From: Chrysochromulina tobinii | Lineage: Eukaryota; Haptophyta; Prymnesiales; Chrysochromulinaceae | DNA length: 33,977 nt | Reading direction: 5' to 3' | Assembly (NCBI GenBank): GCA_001275005.1 | Contig: JWZX01003083.1 | Coordinates: 1-33,977 of the forward strand | Part shown: positions 1-8,722 of the stretch, piece after piece | Layout of the letters: each line of letters opens with the position of its first letter | How positions within the stretch are numbered: position 1 is the stretch's first letter | Notes under the pieces: generated by a model | What the model was told of the DNA's origin: nothing | What the model saw: the letters and a program-made list of their open reading frames with translations, nothing else | Database searches by the model: none | Made by a program: the position numbers and the translations under genes

Positions 1-235
1 TGCTTCCACCATGTACTGGTTCATTGTGCTGTTAGAATGAGTCCTATAGGAGGTGCACAAATTTACGCGCACATTTTCCAAAGGGTAGCCTAGCATCGGC
101 CGGGAACGGCCGCCCCAAAGGGCTTATTTATAGGGCTCCTTATCCAAACCCAGCGTGGATCGCCTAGCCGCGGTGCGTTGTGGTCGTCGTCCGAGTATCG
201 TCCGAGAGGAGCCTGAGAGGTCTCTGAAAGTGTCT
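1..235. other. Left-edge intergenic stretch
   Basis: No gene can be supported here. The stretch lies downstream of the minus-strand proline-rich gene, so part of it is probably that gene's 3' UTR. A short AT-rich patch sits near 122-132. No RNA gene or recognisable repeat was seen. Confidence 0.4.
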
Positions 236-1066
236 TCAAACGCCAATGCAATCATCGTCGTCGTCGTTGCTGTCATCGTTGCTGCGAACGCGGTGGCTCT
301 TGGCGGCGCAGCCATCCGCCGTCTCGAGCTCCATCTCGTGCTCAACCGTCTCGTCAACCGTCTCGTCAACCGTCTCGTCAAGTACTGTTTCGATCGACGC
401 TTCCGGCGCTTCCGGCGCTTCCCGCGCTTGCTCCGGCCCAACCCTGGGTGACTCGCCGCTCTCCATCAAATCGACTGACGTCAGCCTGAGCCCGCTGCGC
501 CTGCGCGTAGTGATCCGGTAGATCCTCCATTCCTTTGCAAGGCAGCGCAAGACTTCAATCACACCAAATGAGAGCAAGATAATGACGCACATCAGGAGCG
601 ACGTGCGCGTTGCGACGTACAGGATCGAATTGTCTTCCACCGCACTGCGCCTGGCGTCCGACGTGGCAACAAACTCGGAGATCGAAGACGTGCTGCCCCC
701 GTCGTACTTGATGCCAAGCTCCCCCACGGCCTGTGCCTCCAAGGACCAGCCTTGCGCGTTCAGATTGACCATGGGCGCCGTCGGCGGATTCGGCGGCGGC
801 GAGGGTGGTGGTGGCGGCGGCGATGGCGGCGCCAACCACGAGCACATGGTCGTGTATACGGGGCACATGCCCTCGAGAGGTACTTCAGAGCACAGCCCCA
901 CGCCCAGATTGACGCTCGATGTGCACAGCGGTGCCTGCACTGCGCGTGCCTGCTCCAGGTTCAAGCTCGGCCCAAGGCCCATGTGGTCCGAAGCAACGAG
1001 CACGCTGCAATACGTGCAGTCTTCGAGCATTGAGTACAGCGAGCGCATCTTGTCGAGCGTTCGCAT
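236..1066 (-). CDS. Proline-rich, cysteine-containing single-pass membrane protein
   Basis: The family is not recognised. From the ATG at 1066 the product is about 276 residues. The N-terminal half has scattered cysteines (including a CTYC motif) and then a hinge of PPSPPPPPPSPPPNPP type, as in extensin- or pherophorin-like extracellular proteins of algae. One hydrophobic segment follows (around SLLMCVIILLSFGVIEVL), then a basic stop-transfer region and an acidic tail. The tail contains a fourfold DETV-type repeat, encoded by a 12-base tandem repeat near 344-380, and ends in a run of aspartates. The likely topology is extracellular N-terminus and cytosolic C-terminus. No signal peptide is visible. 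The frame stays open a few codons upstream of the ATG and an AG-ending pyrimidine stretch precedes it, so this may be the last exon of a longer gene. It is divergent from the coiled-coil gene at 1308. Confidence 0.55.
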   Translation of the reverse strand: MRTLDKMRSLYSMLEDCTYCSVLVASDHMGLGPSLNLEQARAVQAPLCTSSVNLGVGLCSEVPLEGMCPVYTTMCSWLAPPSPPPPPPSPPPNPPTAPMVNLNAQGWSLEAQAVGELGIKYDGGSTSSISEFVATSDARRSAVEDNSILYVATRTSLLMCVIILLSFGVIEVLRCLAKEWRIYRITTRRRSGLRLTSVDLMESGESPRVGPEQAREAPEAPEASIETVLDETVDETVDETVEHEMELETADGCAAKSHRVRSNDDSNDDDDDCIGV

Positions 1067-1307
1067 TGCTAAAAGTGCATGCAAATCAACAAAAACGTTG
1101 AATATTTTTTACGTGAAGTTGACATGTATGAATACTGTGGTACTGGCGGAGGCGACTTGAAACGTGAGGGTCGAGACTCGCGATTCGGCCCGAAACGGAT
1201 TAAAAACTTGGCTTCGCGAGTTCGCTCGGGTCGCCACTGATCGACGTTCGCGCACCGACGAGAGCAGAGCGCGAAAGAGAGAGCAGAATTCGATTGGGAT
1301 CCTTGGA
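1067..1307. promoter_or_regulatory. Short divergent intergenic region
   Basis: These 241 bases separate two divergently transcribed genes, so they probably hold both promoters unless the minus-strand gene has an upstream exon. An AT-rich block with a T run lies near 1098-1112. No specific motif is assigned. Confidence 0.3.
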
Positions 1308-2435
1308 ATGACGGTTGGCGAGTCCTTCCTTGAGTCCCCCGCTCGCCCGACGTCCGTCCTTTCTTCTCCCGCCCCGCTGGGCATAGAGCTGTTCGACCCG
1401 TCTTCACCGTCGTCGCCTTCGCGCTCGCCACGCACGCCTTCTATTGAGTCTGCCCACCATCACCACGACGAGGTGAACTTCGGGAATTACCGGCATGCCT
1501 TGAAGATCAGCGAAGATGCAAGGACCGCAGACAGGCGCGCCTGGCTCAAGGGCGCGCGCACATTTCGCGAGGAGCTCATCACGCGAGAGACGATGAAGCA
1601 GGCGGACATCGACAAGAAGATAGCGATCATCATCAAGAACCGGCCTGAGCCACCGGGCACGCCAAGTTCGCCGCGCGCGCGCCATGGGCCGCGCGACGCC
1701 AAGGCTGTACGCACGCCCGATATCGATTTCTCGTCCGATGTCATGAAGAACTTGACCATCCAGCGCGCGGAGCAGGCGCGGCAGGGCGCCGAGATACTCG
1801 GAGGATGGACGGCCACGGTTGGCAAACTCAAAGCGACGGAGGTGTTCGCGTCCGAGGAGCGCACGGCCAAGGTGCAGGACGCGCTTGCACAGGCGCACAA
1901 CCTCACCTCGCGCCACCACAAGTTTCAGACGCGCAAGGCGCAGTTGCAAGAGCTCGAGCGGTCAGCGAATCTCGTGCAGATGAGAAGGCACGCGAGCGAG
2001 ACGCGGCAGCGGTCTGAGCTCATGGCGCGCATGAAGGCGAATCGCGAGCGCGCGGCCGACCTGCGCGTACACGCGTGGCGCGTGACGATTGCGAGTGGCA
2101 CGGATCGCACGATCCATAATCAGGTGCTCCTGATTGCCTCTGATGACCTCCGATGGGATCCCTCATCAGGTGCTCCATCCATATGAAGCTGATTGCCTCT
2201 GATGACGATCCATAATCAAGTGCCTCTGATGACGATCCATAATCAATTGCCTCTGATGACGATCCAATTGCCCCTGATGACGATCCATAATCAGGTGCTC
2301 CATTCGCCGCGCAAGGGCGTCGGCTTGCCAGAAAGCCCCTGGCCCGTGTACAACCATGTGCCCTCGCCTCGGAGACCCGCCAGCGCGCTGCCCATTCCTT
2401 TGTCGCCTCGGACGCCCGTCACTGAGAGGCATTGA
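1308..2435 (+). CDS. Charged coiled-coil protein (two exons)
   Basis: Exons 1308-2123 and 2295-2435 give about 318 residues. The start is the first in-frame ATG. The N-terminus is rich in Ser-Pro dipeptides (several possible proline-directed phosphorylation sites). The middle (roughly residues 45 to 270) is long, helical and rich in Arg, Lys, Glu, Gln and Ala, as in coiled-coil cytoskeletal or flagellar proteins. The C-terminal exon is short and again Ser/Pro-rich. The intron is phase 0 and is supported by continuity of frame: exon 1 reads ...TIHNQ, exon 2 continues VLHSPRKG, and reading through exon 1 meets a stop at 2184-2186. No enzymatic motif is seen. A function in the flagellum or cytoskeleton is only inferred from composition and from the axonemal-type gene nearby. 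It is followed after 214 bases by RPL8 on the same strand. Confidence 0.6.
2124..2294 (+). mobile_element. Introner-like intron, copy 1 (nested)
   Basis: Intron of 171 bases with GT and AG ends. A direct repeat of about 22 bases brackets it: GATCCATAATCAGGTGCTCC occurs at 2111-2130 and again at 2282-2301. The splice sites fall inside the repeat, AG before and GTGCTCC after. The first 46 intron bases form a complete small unit: GTGCTC, then CTGATTGCC...CCCTCATCAG, then GTGCTCC again at 2170. The rest consists of imperfect copies of a unit containing CTGATGACGATCCATAATCA, which includes exon-derived sequence. An alternative acceptor at 2169 would give a truncated product. The terminal similarity to introns at 5035, 23126 and 32653 defines a family. 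Confidence 0.7.
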
Positions 2436-2649
2436 AACACCTGAGAACGATGTACGGTGTTTGGTGGCGCTGTGGCGCTCTCTGAGAGCGCGGGCGCGCT
2501 GGTGGGCCGATGCCAATGACGCGAAAATGTTGCACTTACGGCCTCACAATAAGGTTCTCAGCAGTTGTTCACACTCACCTCGGCCATTTAATGGGTTTTT
2601 GGAAAGCTTAGCTGCGAAAGCCTTCTGTCCACGCCGCCACGGAGCAGCG

Positions 2650-3610
2650 ATGGTGAGGACCTCGCCTGGCCTGTTGCCGCTTGCTGCTGCTAGCCGACCC
2701 CCGGCGCCTGTTCATTTGCGGCCTGAGCGCGCAAGAGCGTCTGCACGCGCTGCTACCCGCCGTGACTATAGTCTGCAAGCTGCTGTTGATGGCGCACGTC
2801 TCGCTGACTTGTCGCTGTTCTTTGCTCTCGCAGGGTCGTGTCATCCGTGGTCAGCGTAAGGGTCGCGGCTCCGTCTTCGTGTCGCACACCAAGCACCGTA
2901 AGGGTGCGTGCGGCCTCAAGGCGATTGACTTCGCTGAGCGCCATGGCTACATCCGTGGTGTGGTCAAGGATATCATTCATGATCCGGGTCGTGGCGCGCC
3001 GATCGCAAAGATCCAGTTCAACGACCGCTATCGCTTCAAGAAGGTGAATGTGCAGTGGACCGCGACTGAGGGCATGTACACCGGCCAGTTTATCTACATG
3101 GGCAAGCGTGCGCAGCTGGTTCCGGGCAACGTGATGCCTCTGGCCTCGATGCCGCCAGGAACGGTGATCAACAACGTGGAGAAGCACGCCGGCGACAAGG
3201 GCAAGTATGCCAAGACTTCGGGTGGCTTCGCGCAGATCATCGGCCATATTGATGGCGCCGGCATGACGCGCCTGCGCTTGCCGTCGGGTCAGAAGAAGAC
3301 CGTTACCTCGATGGCGCGTGCGACTGTCGGCATTGTTGCCGGAGGCGGCCGTATCGACAAGCCTCTCTTGAAGGCCGGCCGCGCCTTCCACAAGTTCCGG
3401 GTCAAGCGCAACTCGTGGCCCCGCACCCGTGGTGTTGCCATGAACCCCTGCGAGCACCCGCACGGTGGTGGTAACCACCAGCACATCGGCCACCCCTCTA
3501 CCGTACGCCGCGACAGCGTGCCCGGCCAGAAGGTCGGTCTCATTGCGGCGCGTCGCACTGGCATTCTGCGTGGCAGCAAGGATGTCGTCGAGGAGAAGGG
3601 TGGAAAGTGA
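2650..3610 (+). CDS. RPL8: 60S ribosomal protein L8 (uL2)
   Basis: Structural protein of the large cytosolic ribosomal subunit that contacts the peptidyl-transferase region of the rRNA. Exon 1 is only the ATG (2650-2652). A 181-base intron follows, and exon 2 (2834-3610) encodes the rest, for 259 residues in total, close to the usual eukaryotic length. The mature start reads [11 protein letters not shown], the canonical N-terminus. Family hallmarks are [11 protein letters not shown], the GTVINNVE region, SGQKKTV and the C-terminal [16 protein letters not shown] loop with the conserved histidines near the catalytic centre, followed by the ARRTG motif. Codons are strongly biased to C/G-ending and CGT forms, as expected for a highly expressed gene. 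The identification is secure. Confidence 0.97.
2653..2833 (+). other. RPL8 intron directly after the start codon
   Basis: Phase 0 intron with GTGAGG donor and a pyrimidine-rich CTTTGCTCTCGCAG acceptor. It separates the ATG from GGT CGT. It has neither the direct repeat nor the CTCATCAG end of the introner family, so it looks like an ordinary spliceosomal intron. Confidence 0.88.
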
Positions 3611-4667
3611 TAAGACGGCGTGATAAGGCAACGAGGCGTGTGAATATCTGATGTCGCGAGCCGTGCCGTGCCAGAGGGCCGGGCGGGCCGATGCGTGGGT
3701 GCCGGGGTGTCTCGCGGAGCGAAATCGCACACGGCGCAGATCGACAAGCATCAGAGTGATGTCTGCACGCTTCTGCACGCGTCCCTGTCCCTTTCGTACG
3801 TGAGTATCTCAACTCCATGTGATTTTCTCTATTACTTGCAATTTAGAACGTACTTTTCAGAGGCGCTGCTCCCTGCGCGCGACTCCTGCGCGACTCTCGA
3901 CTCGGCCGGCCGCCGCGGGGCGGCGGGGCGGCCGAGGCGCCGAGCCCCGGCGGGCGTGGCGTTGGGAGTCGAGACGACGAACGCCGTTGGAACTAAATTG
4001 GACGAACGCGTACGTTGCCAACAGTGACCGTCGCGGGACCGCGGGGGCGAGCACACACCACAGGGCGGCACGGCGCGCCAGACGGTGAGCCAGACGGTAG
4101 CGGGGGCGCGCGAACGCGCGGCGAGCGCCGAGGACGGGCCGCGCGGCGATTGCGACCACGTACAAACGAGCAGGCAGGACGCAGGAGCGAGGACCAGTGA
4201 AGGACCAGTGAACCGAACGCGTAAACCCAACCGCAAACAAACACCCAAAGCGGGGACAGAGCGACTCGGTCCGCGCCCTCCCGCGCTCCGACTGCCTGGT
4301 CTGCCGTGCAGGTATGCCACTGACAAACTGAGGATCGAGGACCGTGGTGGGTGACAGGTGTGCGTCAGTGCGACGCCCGCGGAGTCGTACCTCGTTGGCC
4401 ACGTGGTCGTGCGGCCCAACAGGGGCCATGGTGCGGGCGCGAGAAATCCATGGCCCCTGCCGAGGCCCATGGCCTTGGGGCCCCGCCGAGGAGCCCTGGG
4501 CGCCGAGGCCCATGGCCTTGGGGCTACGTCGTAAGTCGAGGGCACCCGGGATCACCCGAGCCCCGGGGCGCACCTGGGCACGGCACGCACGGCGCACCCC
4601 ACACAATCGGCATGCTCGCGCGGCCGCCGCCCCTCCCCCCGGGCAATGGGACGAAACTGCCACATGA
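3611..4667. other. Convergent intergenic region, GC-rich
   Basis: This lies between the 3' ends of RPL8 (+) and the DDX51-like gene (-). No coding sequence is supported. The open frames on either strand are low-complexity, Arg/Pro/Ala-rich by-products of high GC. It holds an AT-rich island near 3820-3860, a very GC-rich block at about 3900-4180, and a 20-base perfect direct repeat (CGAGGCCCATGGCCTTGGGG) at 4461 and 4504. No tRNA or other RNA gene was recognised. Confidence 0.5.
4461..4523. repeat. 20-base direct repeat pair
   Basis: CGAGGCCCATGGCCTTGGGG occurs at 4461-4480 and 4504-4523. A related CATGGCCCCTGC motif precedes it. This is a local tandem-type duplication in noncoding DNA with no visible function. 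Confidence 0.75.
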
Positions 4668-7209
4668 CTACAACCCGTCCTCCAGCAGCGCGGCTGCAAG
4701 CCGTAAGCGTCTATCCTGGACCAATGCGCTGGGCTCCTCAGTTCCTCGGGGGCGTTTGCCATACTTGGGGGCGTTGGCCATCTTCGGTCCAAGCTTCACA
4801 TCATCAGCACGCGCGGTGACCGGCTCTGTCGTCGTCCTCGAACTGAATGCTTCCATATTTGGGAGCTGCTGCTGCTGCCCCTCCGACGCGCCGTCCCAAG
4901 CGCCTTCCTGCCCGCGAGTCTGCCTGTGGGCAAAGTAGGCATCCTCCACTTCCTCCATCGGTGCGCTCAACGGCAGCCGACCCTCGCGTTCCTCACTGAG
5001 CGCCCATCGCACTCCGACGAGCGCGCGCTCGTACCTGATGAGGGAGGCAATCAGCATGCACTCAGCATGCACTCGGCATGCACTCGGCATACACTCGGCA
5101 TGCACTCGGCATGCACTCGGCATGCAATCACCTGATCCGAGCGAGCGTGGGCCGTTGGGCAGGCAATCAGGCAAACGGGCAGGCGACTAGAATGCAATCA
5201 GCGTACTCGGCAGAGAGACGAGCGAGCGCGGGCCGTTGGGCAGGCAACTCAAGTGGACGATACGCCTTTGCCGCCTTGGCCATCGACGCCTTAAAGTGGT
5301 GCACCTCAGAGTCCTTTAGGAGGGTGTAGCTCGTGCCCGCCTTGCCCGCGCGCGCGGTGCGACCGACACGGTGGACGTACCCCTTGATGTTGGCGGGCGG
5401 GTCGTAGTTGATCACGACACTCACACCCTCGACATCCATACCGCGCGCCATCGCATCCGATGCAATGAGCACGCGCGTCTGCCCTGACTTGAGCCGCTCG
5501 AGCGCGAGGGTGCGCTGCTTCGGAGGCACCGACGAGGAGAATTCGGTCGCGGCGATCCCGAGCATATGAAGCAGTCGTGTGAGACGATGCGTACTCTCCA
5601 AGGAGGAGCAAAAGACGATCACGCGGCCAGACTTGAGGGAGCGGCGTCGAAGACCGCCTCCTCCTTTTCCCACTGCCGCGAGGGCGGCGTCTGCCTCGGC
5701 GTCCTCGGCTTCGTCGTTCAAGCGTACATCTTCGGTCACCTCCGCGGCGCTGTCGTCGTCGTCGTCCTTGTCGTCGTCGTCTCCATCCTCGCCGCCTTCC
5801 ATCACCTCACCCTCTGCTCGTCCGCCCTCCGCCACGTCCTCGGCTTCAGCCTCTTGCGCCTCCGCCTCCAGCAGCCCACGCAGCAGCAGCAACAGCAGCC
5901 TGGGCTTCTCTTGGGCACCGCACGTCAGCATCCACTCCTTGAGCGTGGCGGGCGTCGCGTACCGTGCGCCCGCGACACAAAAGTAGCGTGGATTCACGAG
6001 CTGCAGCGGCGCGAGCTTGGCGGGAGAGCGCGTGAGGGTCGCGGAGAAGAGCAGCTTGAGTAACGGCGCATCCGCCCCCGTGAGCGCCAGCGGCGCGCCG
6101 CGGCTGCGTGCGGCGGCCGAGCCAAGGCGCGCACGCACGGTCTCCGCGGCGAGTGCGGCTGGGGCAGCGAGTGCCGACCGTCCTAATATGGGTGCGGCAT
6201 GGGATGGCCTAATATGGGCGGCGTCGAGGACGCTCCGCAACCAGCCTTGGTAGCCTTGCGACAGCAGCCTATCAGCCTCGTCGACGACTAAGAAGCGCAG
6301 GTGCTGCAGCGTGAAGGGAGCGCCGCTCTGCAGGTGCTCGACCAGTCGGCCGGGCGTCGCTATCACGATGTCCACCGCTGATGTGCCCTCGCCCGCCACC
6401 AAGTCGGCTTCATGGTAGCTACCGGTACTGCTTCCTCCGCTGACTCGCACGAGGCTGGCACGCTCGCGCTCCCACGAGACGCCCTCCTGACCGGCGGCGA
6501 GGCCACAGCGCAGAGGCGTGCCTTCGCAAAGCGTGCAGAACACTCCGTGCACCTGTGCCGCCAGGCCGCGCGTAGGCAGGAGCACGAGCGCGCGCAGCCG
6601 TGTCACGACCCGTGGCAGCAGCGCCTGCACAATTGGCAGCGCGTAGGCGAGAGTCTTACCCGAGCCCGTGGGCGCGCACACGCACACGTCGGCGGCCCGG
6701 CGCGCCGCATGCGCCGCGAGCACGACCGGCACGACCGCCGCCTGCACCGGGAAGCATTGATGCACGCCAAGCCGACCGAGCGCGGCGACAAGCCGCTCGT
6801 CCAGGCCGAGCATAGCCGTACTCGGCGTGCGCGCCTCGATGATACTTGCATGCGCGCGGTGCATCCAAGGCGGCAGCGAGGTTTCGTCCTCCACGCCAGC
6901 CTCCGGCTCGCCCTCTGGCATCAAAGGGTCTGCCGCCTCTTGGCCCTCGTCGTGCTCGGCATCTCCGGGCCCGCTCGCCTCCTCCTCCTCCTCCTTCTCG
7001 TCGTCGGGCAAAAGCCGGGAGTCGGCGCCCTCATCAAAGCCCATGAGCGAATCGCCGACGGTAGGCAAGCCTGCGAAGGCGTCATCCAGGTCGACTTCCA
7101 TTTTCGCACGTTTCCTATGCCGGTCGCGTCGCCTTCGTAGTTCCGCGTTGTGAACAGTTTCTTTAGCCGGGAAAGTGGGGGATGGCGAGCCCGCACTCAA
7201 GAATTGCAT
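4668..7209 (-). CDS. DDX51: DEAD-box ATP-dependent RNA helicase, DDX51/Dbp6 type
   Basis: Predicted nucleolar helicase of large-subunit ribosome assembly. Exons are 7209-5207 and 5034-4668, about 789 residues. An acidic N-terminus (about 60-110) precedes the core. The Q-motif region is near 148-160, motif I APTGSGKT at 179-186, PTRGLAAQ (Ia), TPGR (Ib), DEAD at 310-313 and SAT at 389-391. A long insert containing an Asp-rich run follows, then VIVFCSS (IV), SDAMARGMDVEGV (V) and HRVGRTARAGK (VI). The insert with acidic residues explains the length, longer than typical DDX51. Splicing joins LSAE to YERALVGVR, which recreates the conserved C-terminal Tyr-x-x-Ala-Leu helix of DDX51. Reading through instead meets a stop at 5167. 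ATG at 7209 is used; an alternative is the Met at residue 37. It is divergent from ATG8. The DDX51 subfamily assignment rests on the layout and C-terminus. Confidence 0.87.
5035..5206 (-). mobile_element. Introner-like intron, copy 2
   Basis: Intron of 172 bases, phase 2 (minus strand). The donor is GTACG, immediately followed by CTGATTGC. The 3' end is CTGATTGCCTCCCTCATCAG, followed by exon GTACG, so the 5-base target GTACG is present on both sides. Inside are a copy of upstream exon sequence and an 11-base satellite (described separately). A nested CTGATTGCC...GGATCAG unit is also visible. Confidence 0.75.
5054..5129. repeat. 11-base tandem repeat inside the intron
   Basis: About seven units of GCATGCACTCG (plus strand), with single-base variants, fill nearly half of the intron. 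The unit contains the palindrome GCATGC. Unit length and lack of spacers exclude a CRISPR array. Confidence 0.85.
5138..5247. repeat. Exon-to-intron sequence duplication
   Basis: A 29-base segment of the helicase exon (5219-5247) recurs in the following intron at 5138-5166 with one mismatch; its core is GGGCCGTTGGGCAGGCAA. The exon copy encodes LPAQRPALAR. The spacing of 81 bases keeps the same reading frame. Confidence 0.85.
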
Positions 7210-7394
7210 CTGTCGACTCCCACATTCCTAACATCAGAGTTCCGGCACACCCGTCAGCGGGTTTCGTGATTCGCACGAATCACGCACGAAGCAATAGCGG
7301 GACGACTGCCGTGGACGGATCGCTTTCTTGCTTTCGTGGCGTCTAGGCGTCCCACTCGGTTTCGGCACCACAGGTCCCGGTAGCCGTCGTACCG
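7210..7394. promoter_or_regulatory. Shared divergent promoter, DDX51-like / ATG8
   Basis: Only 185 bases separate two divergent start codons, so both promoters must lie here or extend into the 5' ends. The region contains the near-perfect palindrome at 7265-7284. No TATA-type box is obvious. Confidence 0.45.
7265..7284. promoter_or_regulatory. Palindrome in the divergent promoter
   Basis: CGTGATTCGCACGAATCACG: two perfect 9-base arms around a CA centre. Its location between divergent genes suggests a binding site for a dimeric factor, but no known site is matched. Confidence 0.4.
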
Positions 7395-7895
7395 ATGCGA
7401 AAGACCGAGTTCGCCTACAAGCAGGACCATCCCTTCGAGAAGCGCGTAGCAGAGGCCGCACGCATCCGAGAGAAGTACCCCGACCGTATTCCCGTCATCT
7501 GCGAAAAGGACGTGGGCTCCGACATTCCTGCGGTCGACAAGCGCAAGTACCTGATCCCGATGGACCTGACAGTCGGCCAGTTTGTGTACGTGATCCGCAA
7601 GCGCATCTCGATTCCGTCCGACAAGGCCATCTTCATCTTTGTCAACAACTCGCTTCCGCCAACTGCCGCACTCATGAGCACGGTCTACGAGCAGCACAAG
7701 GATCAGGACGGCTTCATGTGCGCCTCCAGCGATCGAATGCACGCGCTTGCGAGCCCCTACGCGCTTACGCACACCCGCTTCCCATCGCTTCCCAACTCAC
7801 GAGCACACGCCACCCACACGCGCAGGTACATGATGTACTCTGGGGAGAACACGTTTGGGTCGGCAACCGAGTTGCTGGAAGAGGGCTCACCGTGA
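7395..7895 (+). CDS. ATG8: Autophagy-related ubiquitin-like protein Atg8/GABARAP
   Basis: Ubiquitin-like protein conjugated to phosphatidylethanolamine on autophagosome membranes. Exons 7395-7717 and 7826-7895 give 130 residues. Family signature: basic N-terminal helices, [37 protein letters not shown], the FIFVNN strand, and [15 protein letters not shown] after splicing. The conserved glycine (NTFG) is followed by an 11-residue extension. The product is therefore expected to need an Atg4-type protease before conjugation, as in most Atg8 proteins. The intron lies in a codon of the Asp-Gly-Phe-x-Tyr motif and its removal restores the canonical motif exactly. Retaining it leaves the frame open. 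The identification is secure. Confidence 0.96.
   Translation: MRKTEFAYKQDHPFEKRVAEAARIREKYPDRIPVICEKDVGSDIPAVDKRKYLIPMDLTVGQFVYVIRKRISIPSDKAIFIFVNNSLPPTAALMSTVYEQHKDQDGFMCASSDRMHALASPYALTHTRFPSLPNSRAHATHTRRYMMYSGENTFGSATELLEEGSP
7718..7825 (+). other. ATG8 intron, 108 bases, frame-preserving
   Basis: GTGCGC donor and CACACGCGCAG acceptor, splitting an ATG codon (TTC AT|G). The length is exactly 36 codons with no stop, so the unspliced message would encode a 36-residue insertion. It has no introner termini and no flanking repeat beyond GT. Confidence 0.88.
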
Positions 7896-8722
7896 AAGCG
7901 CGGCTGTGCCACGTGGGACGATCTCCTCATGACGACGTGGCGCCCCTTCTACGTTCACGCGAGCATGTTTCTCTCGTCGCGAGTCTCATGGCGGTTTGGG
8001 CGCAAATGGCTGGCCAACCGCCCCCCGCGGCGACGGGTCGTAACTGATTAACGAGTATGAAGCTGTCCCTCATGTGATGAGCGCGTTCCTTCTCACTGTT
8101 GTCCCCCCCAAACGCGGGGTAGGGCAGGCCACGTTCCGAGCACACCCGCCGGCCCCCGTGGCCCGTGGCGGGGCGCGCGCTTCGTCGTGAGCGGGCCTCG
8201 TGGACCCGTTGGAGCGGGTGCGTTGCGGTCGAAGGCGATCCACCCTGTTCATCGAGCCACGAGCGGCGATTAGAAATCGTGTAGTGGTTAGTGGAAGTGG
8301 TTAATCGCCATCGCGCCGGAGCCGTTGTCTCGTCTGTATGAATAACGATGCGCGATCGTGTAGACCGTACCGCGCGAGAGGCGTGTTCGGTGCTGGACGA
8401 TTTCAGTTACCGCGCCGGAGCTTCGCTTGAAGGCGGTGGTCTATCCGATTTAATCGGTCCGATATCGATCGCCCCCGCCCCCCCCCCTCCACCCCGCACA
8501 TCTCTGACGCCCGCGTCCGTACACACTTCGGGACACATCTTCATCTAGGATTGTGCGTGTATACTGTCTGACATACGATTATCTAACCCGTTTCCGTCAA
8601 TCACAGCGCCGAGAGTGCTGCGGGCGGGTGTCACCGCCCCGACGCGCGGCCCAAGGCCGGCGGGTAATGTAATGCCGAACCGGATACGTGTGGGCACAAG
8701 CATCAAACCATCAATCAGAGTC
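7896..8722. other. Convergent intergenic region
   Basis: 827 bases between the 3' ends of ATG8 and the PG-repeat gene. No coding or RNA gene is supported. It contains a small repeated GTGGTTA motif near 8283-8304 and a C-rich run near 8470-8495 with little else. Confidence 0.45.

Noticed and set aside
2124-2169. Shorter 46-base splice at 2169 as the main intron of the coiled-coil gene
   Set aside because: The product would stop after about eleven further codons. The 2294 acceptor keeps an open frame into a Ser/Pro-rich exon. The short form is kept only as a possible ancestral or minor isoform.
3857-4792. 311-codon minus-strand open frame downstream of RPL8
   Set aside because: Low-complexity Arg/Pro/Ala translation from GC-rich noncoding DNA. 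It overlaps the real end of the helicase gene in another frame and shows no recognisable motif.
5054-5129. Regular 11-base repeats considered as a CRISPR array
   Set aside because: The units are contiguous with no spacers, lie in an intron of a eukaryotic gene, and are far too short.
7718-7825. ATG8 and RPL8 introns as members of the introner family
   Set aside because: Neither has the CTGATTGC start, the CTCATCAG end, nor an exon duplication longer than the GT itself.
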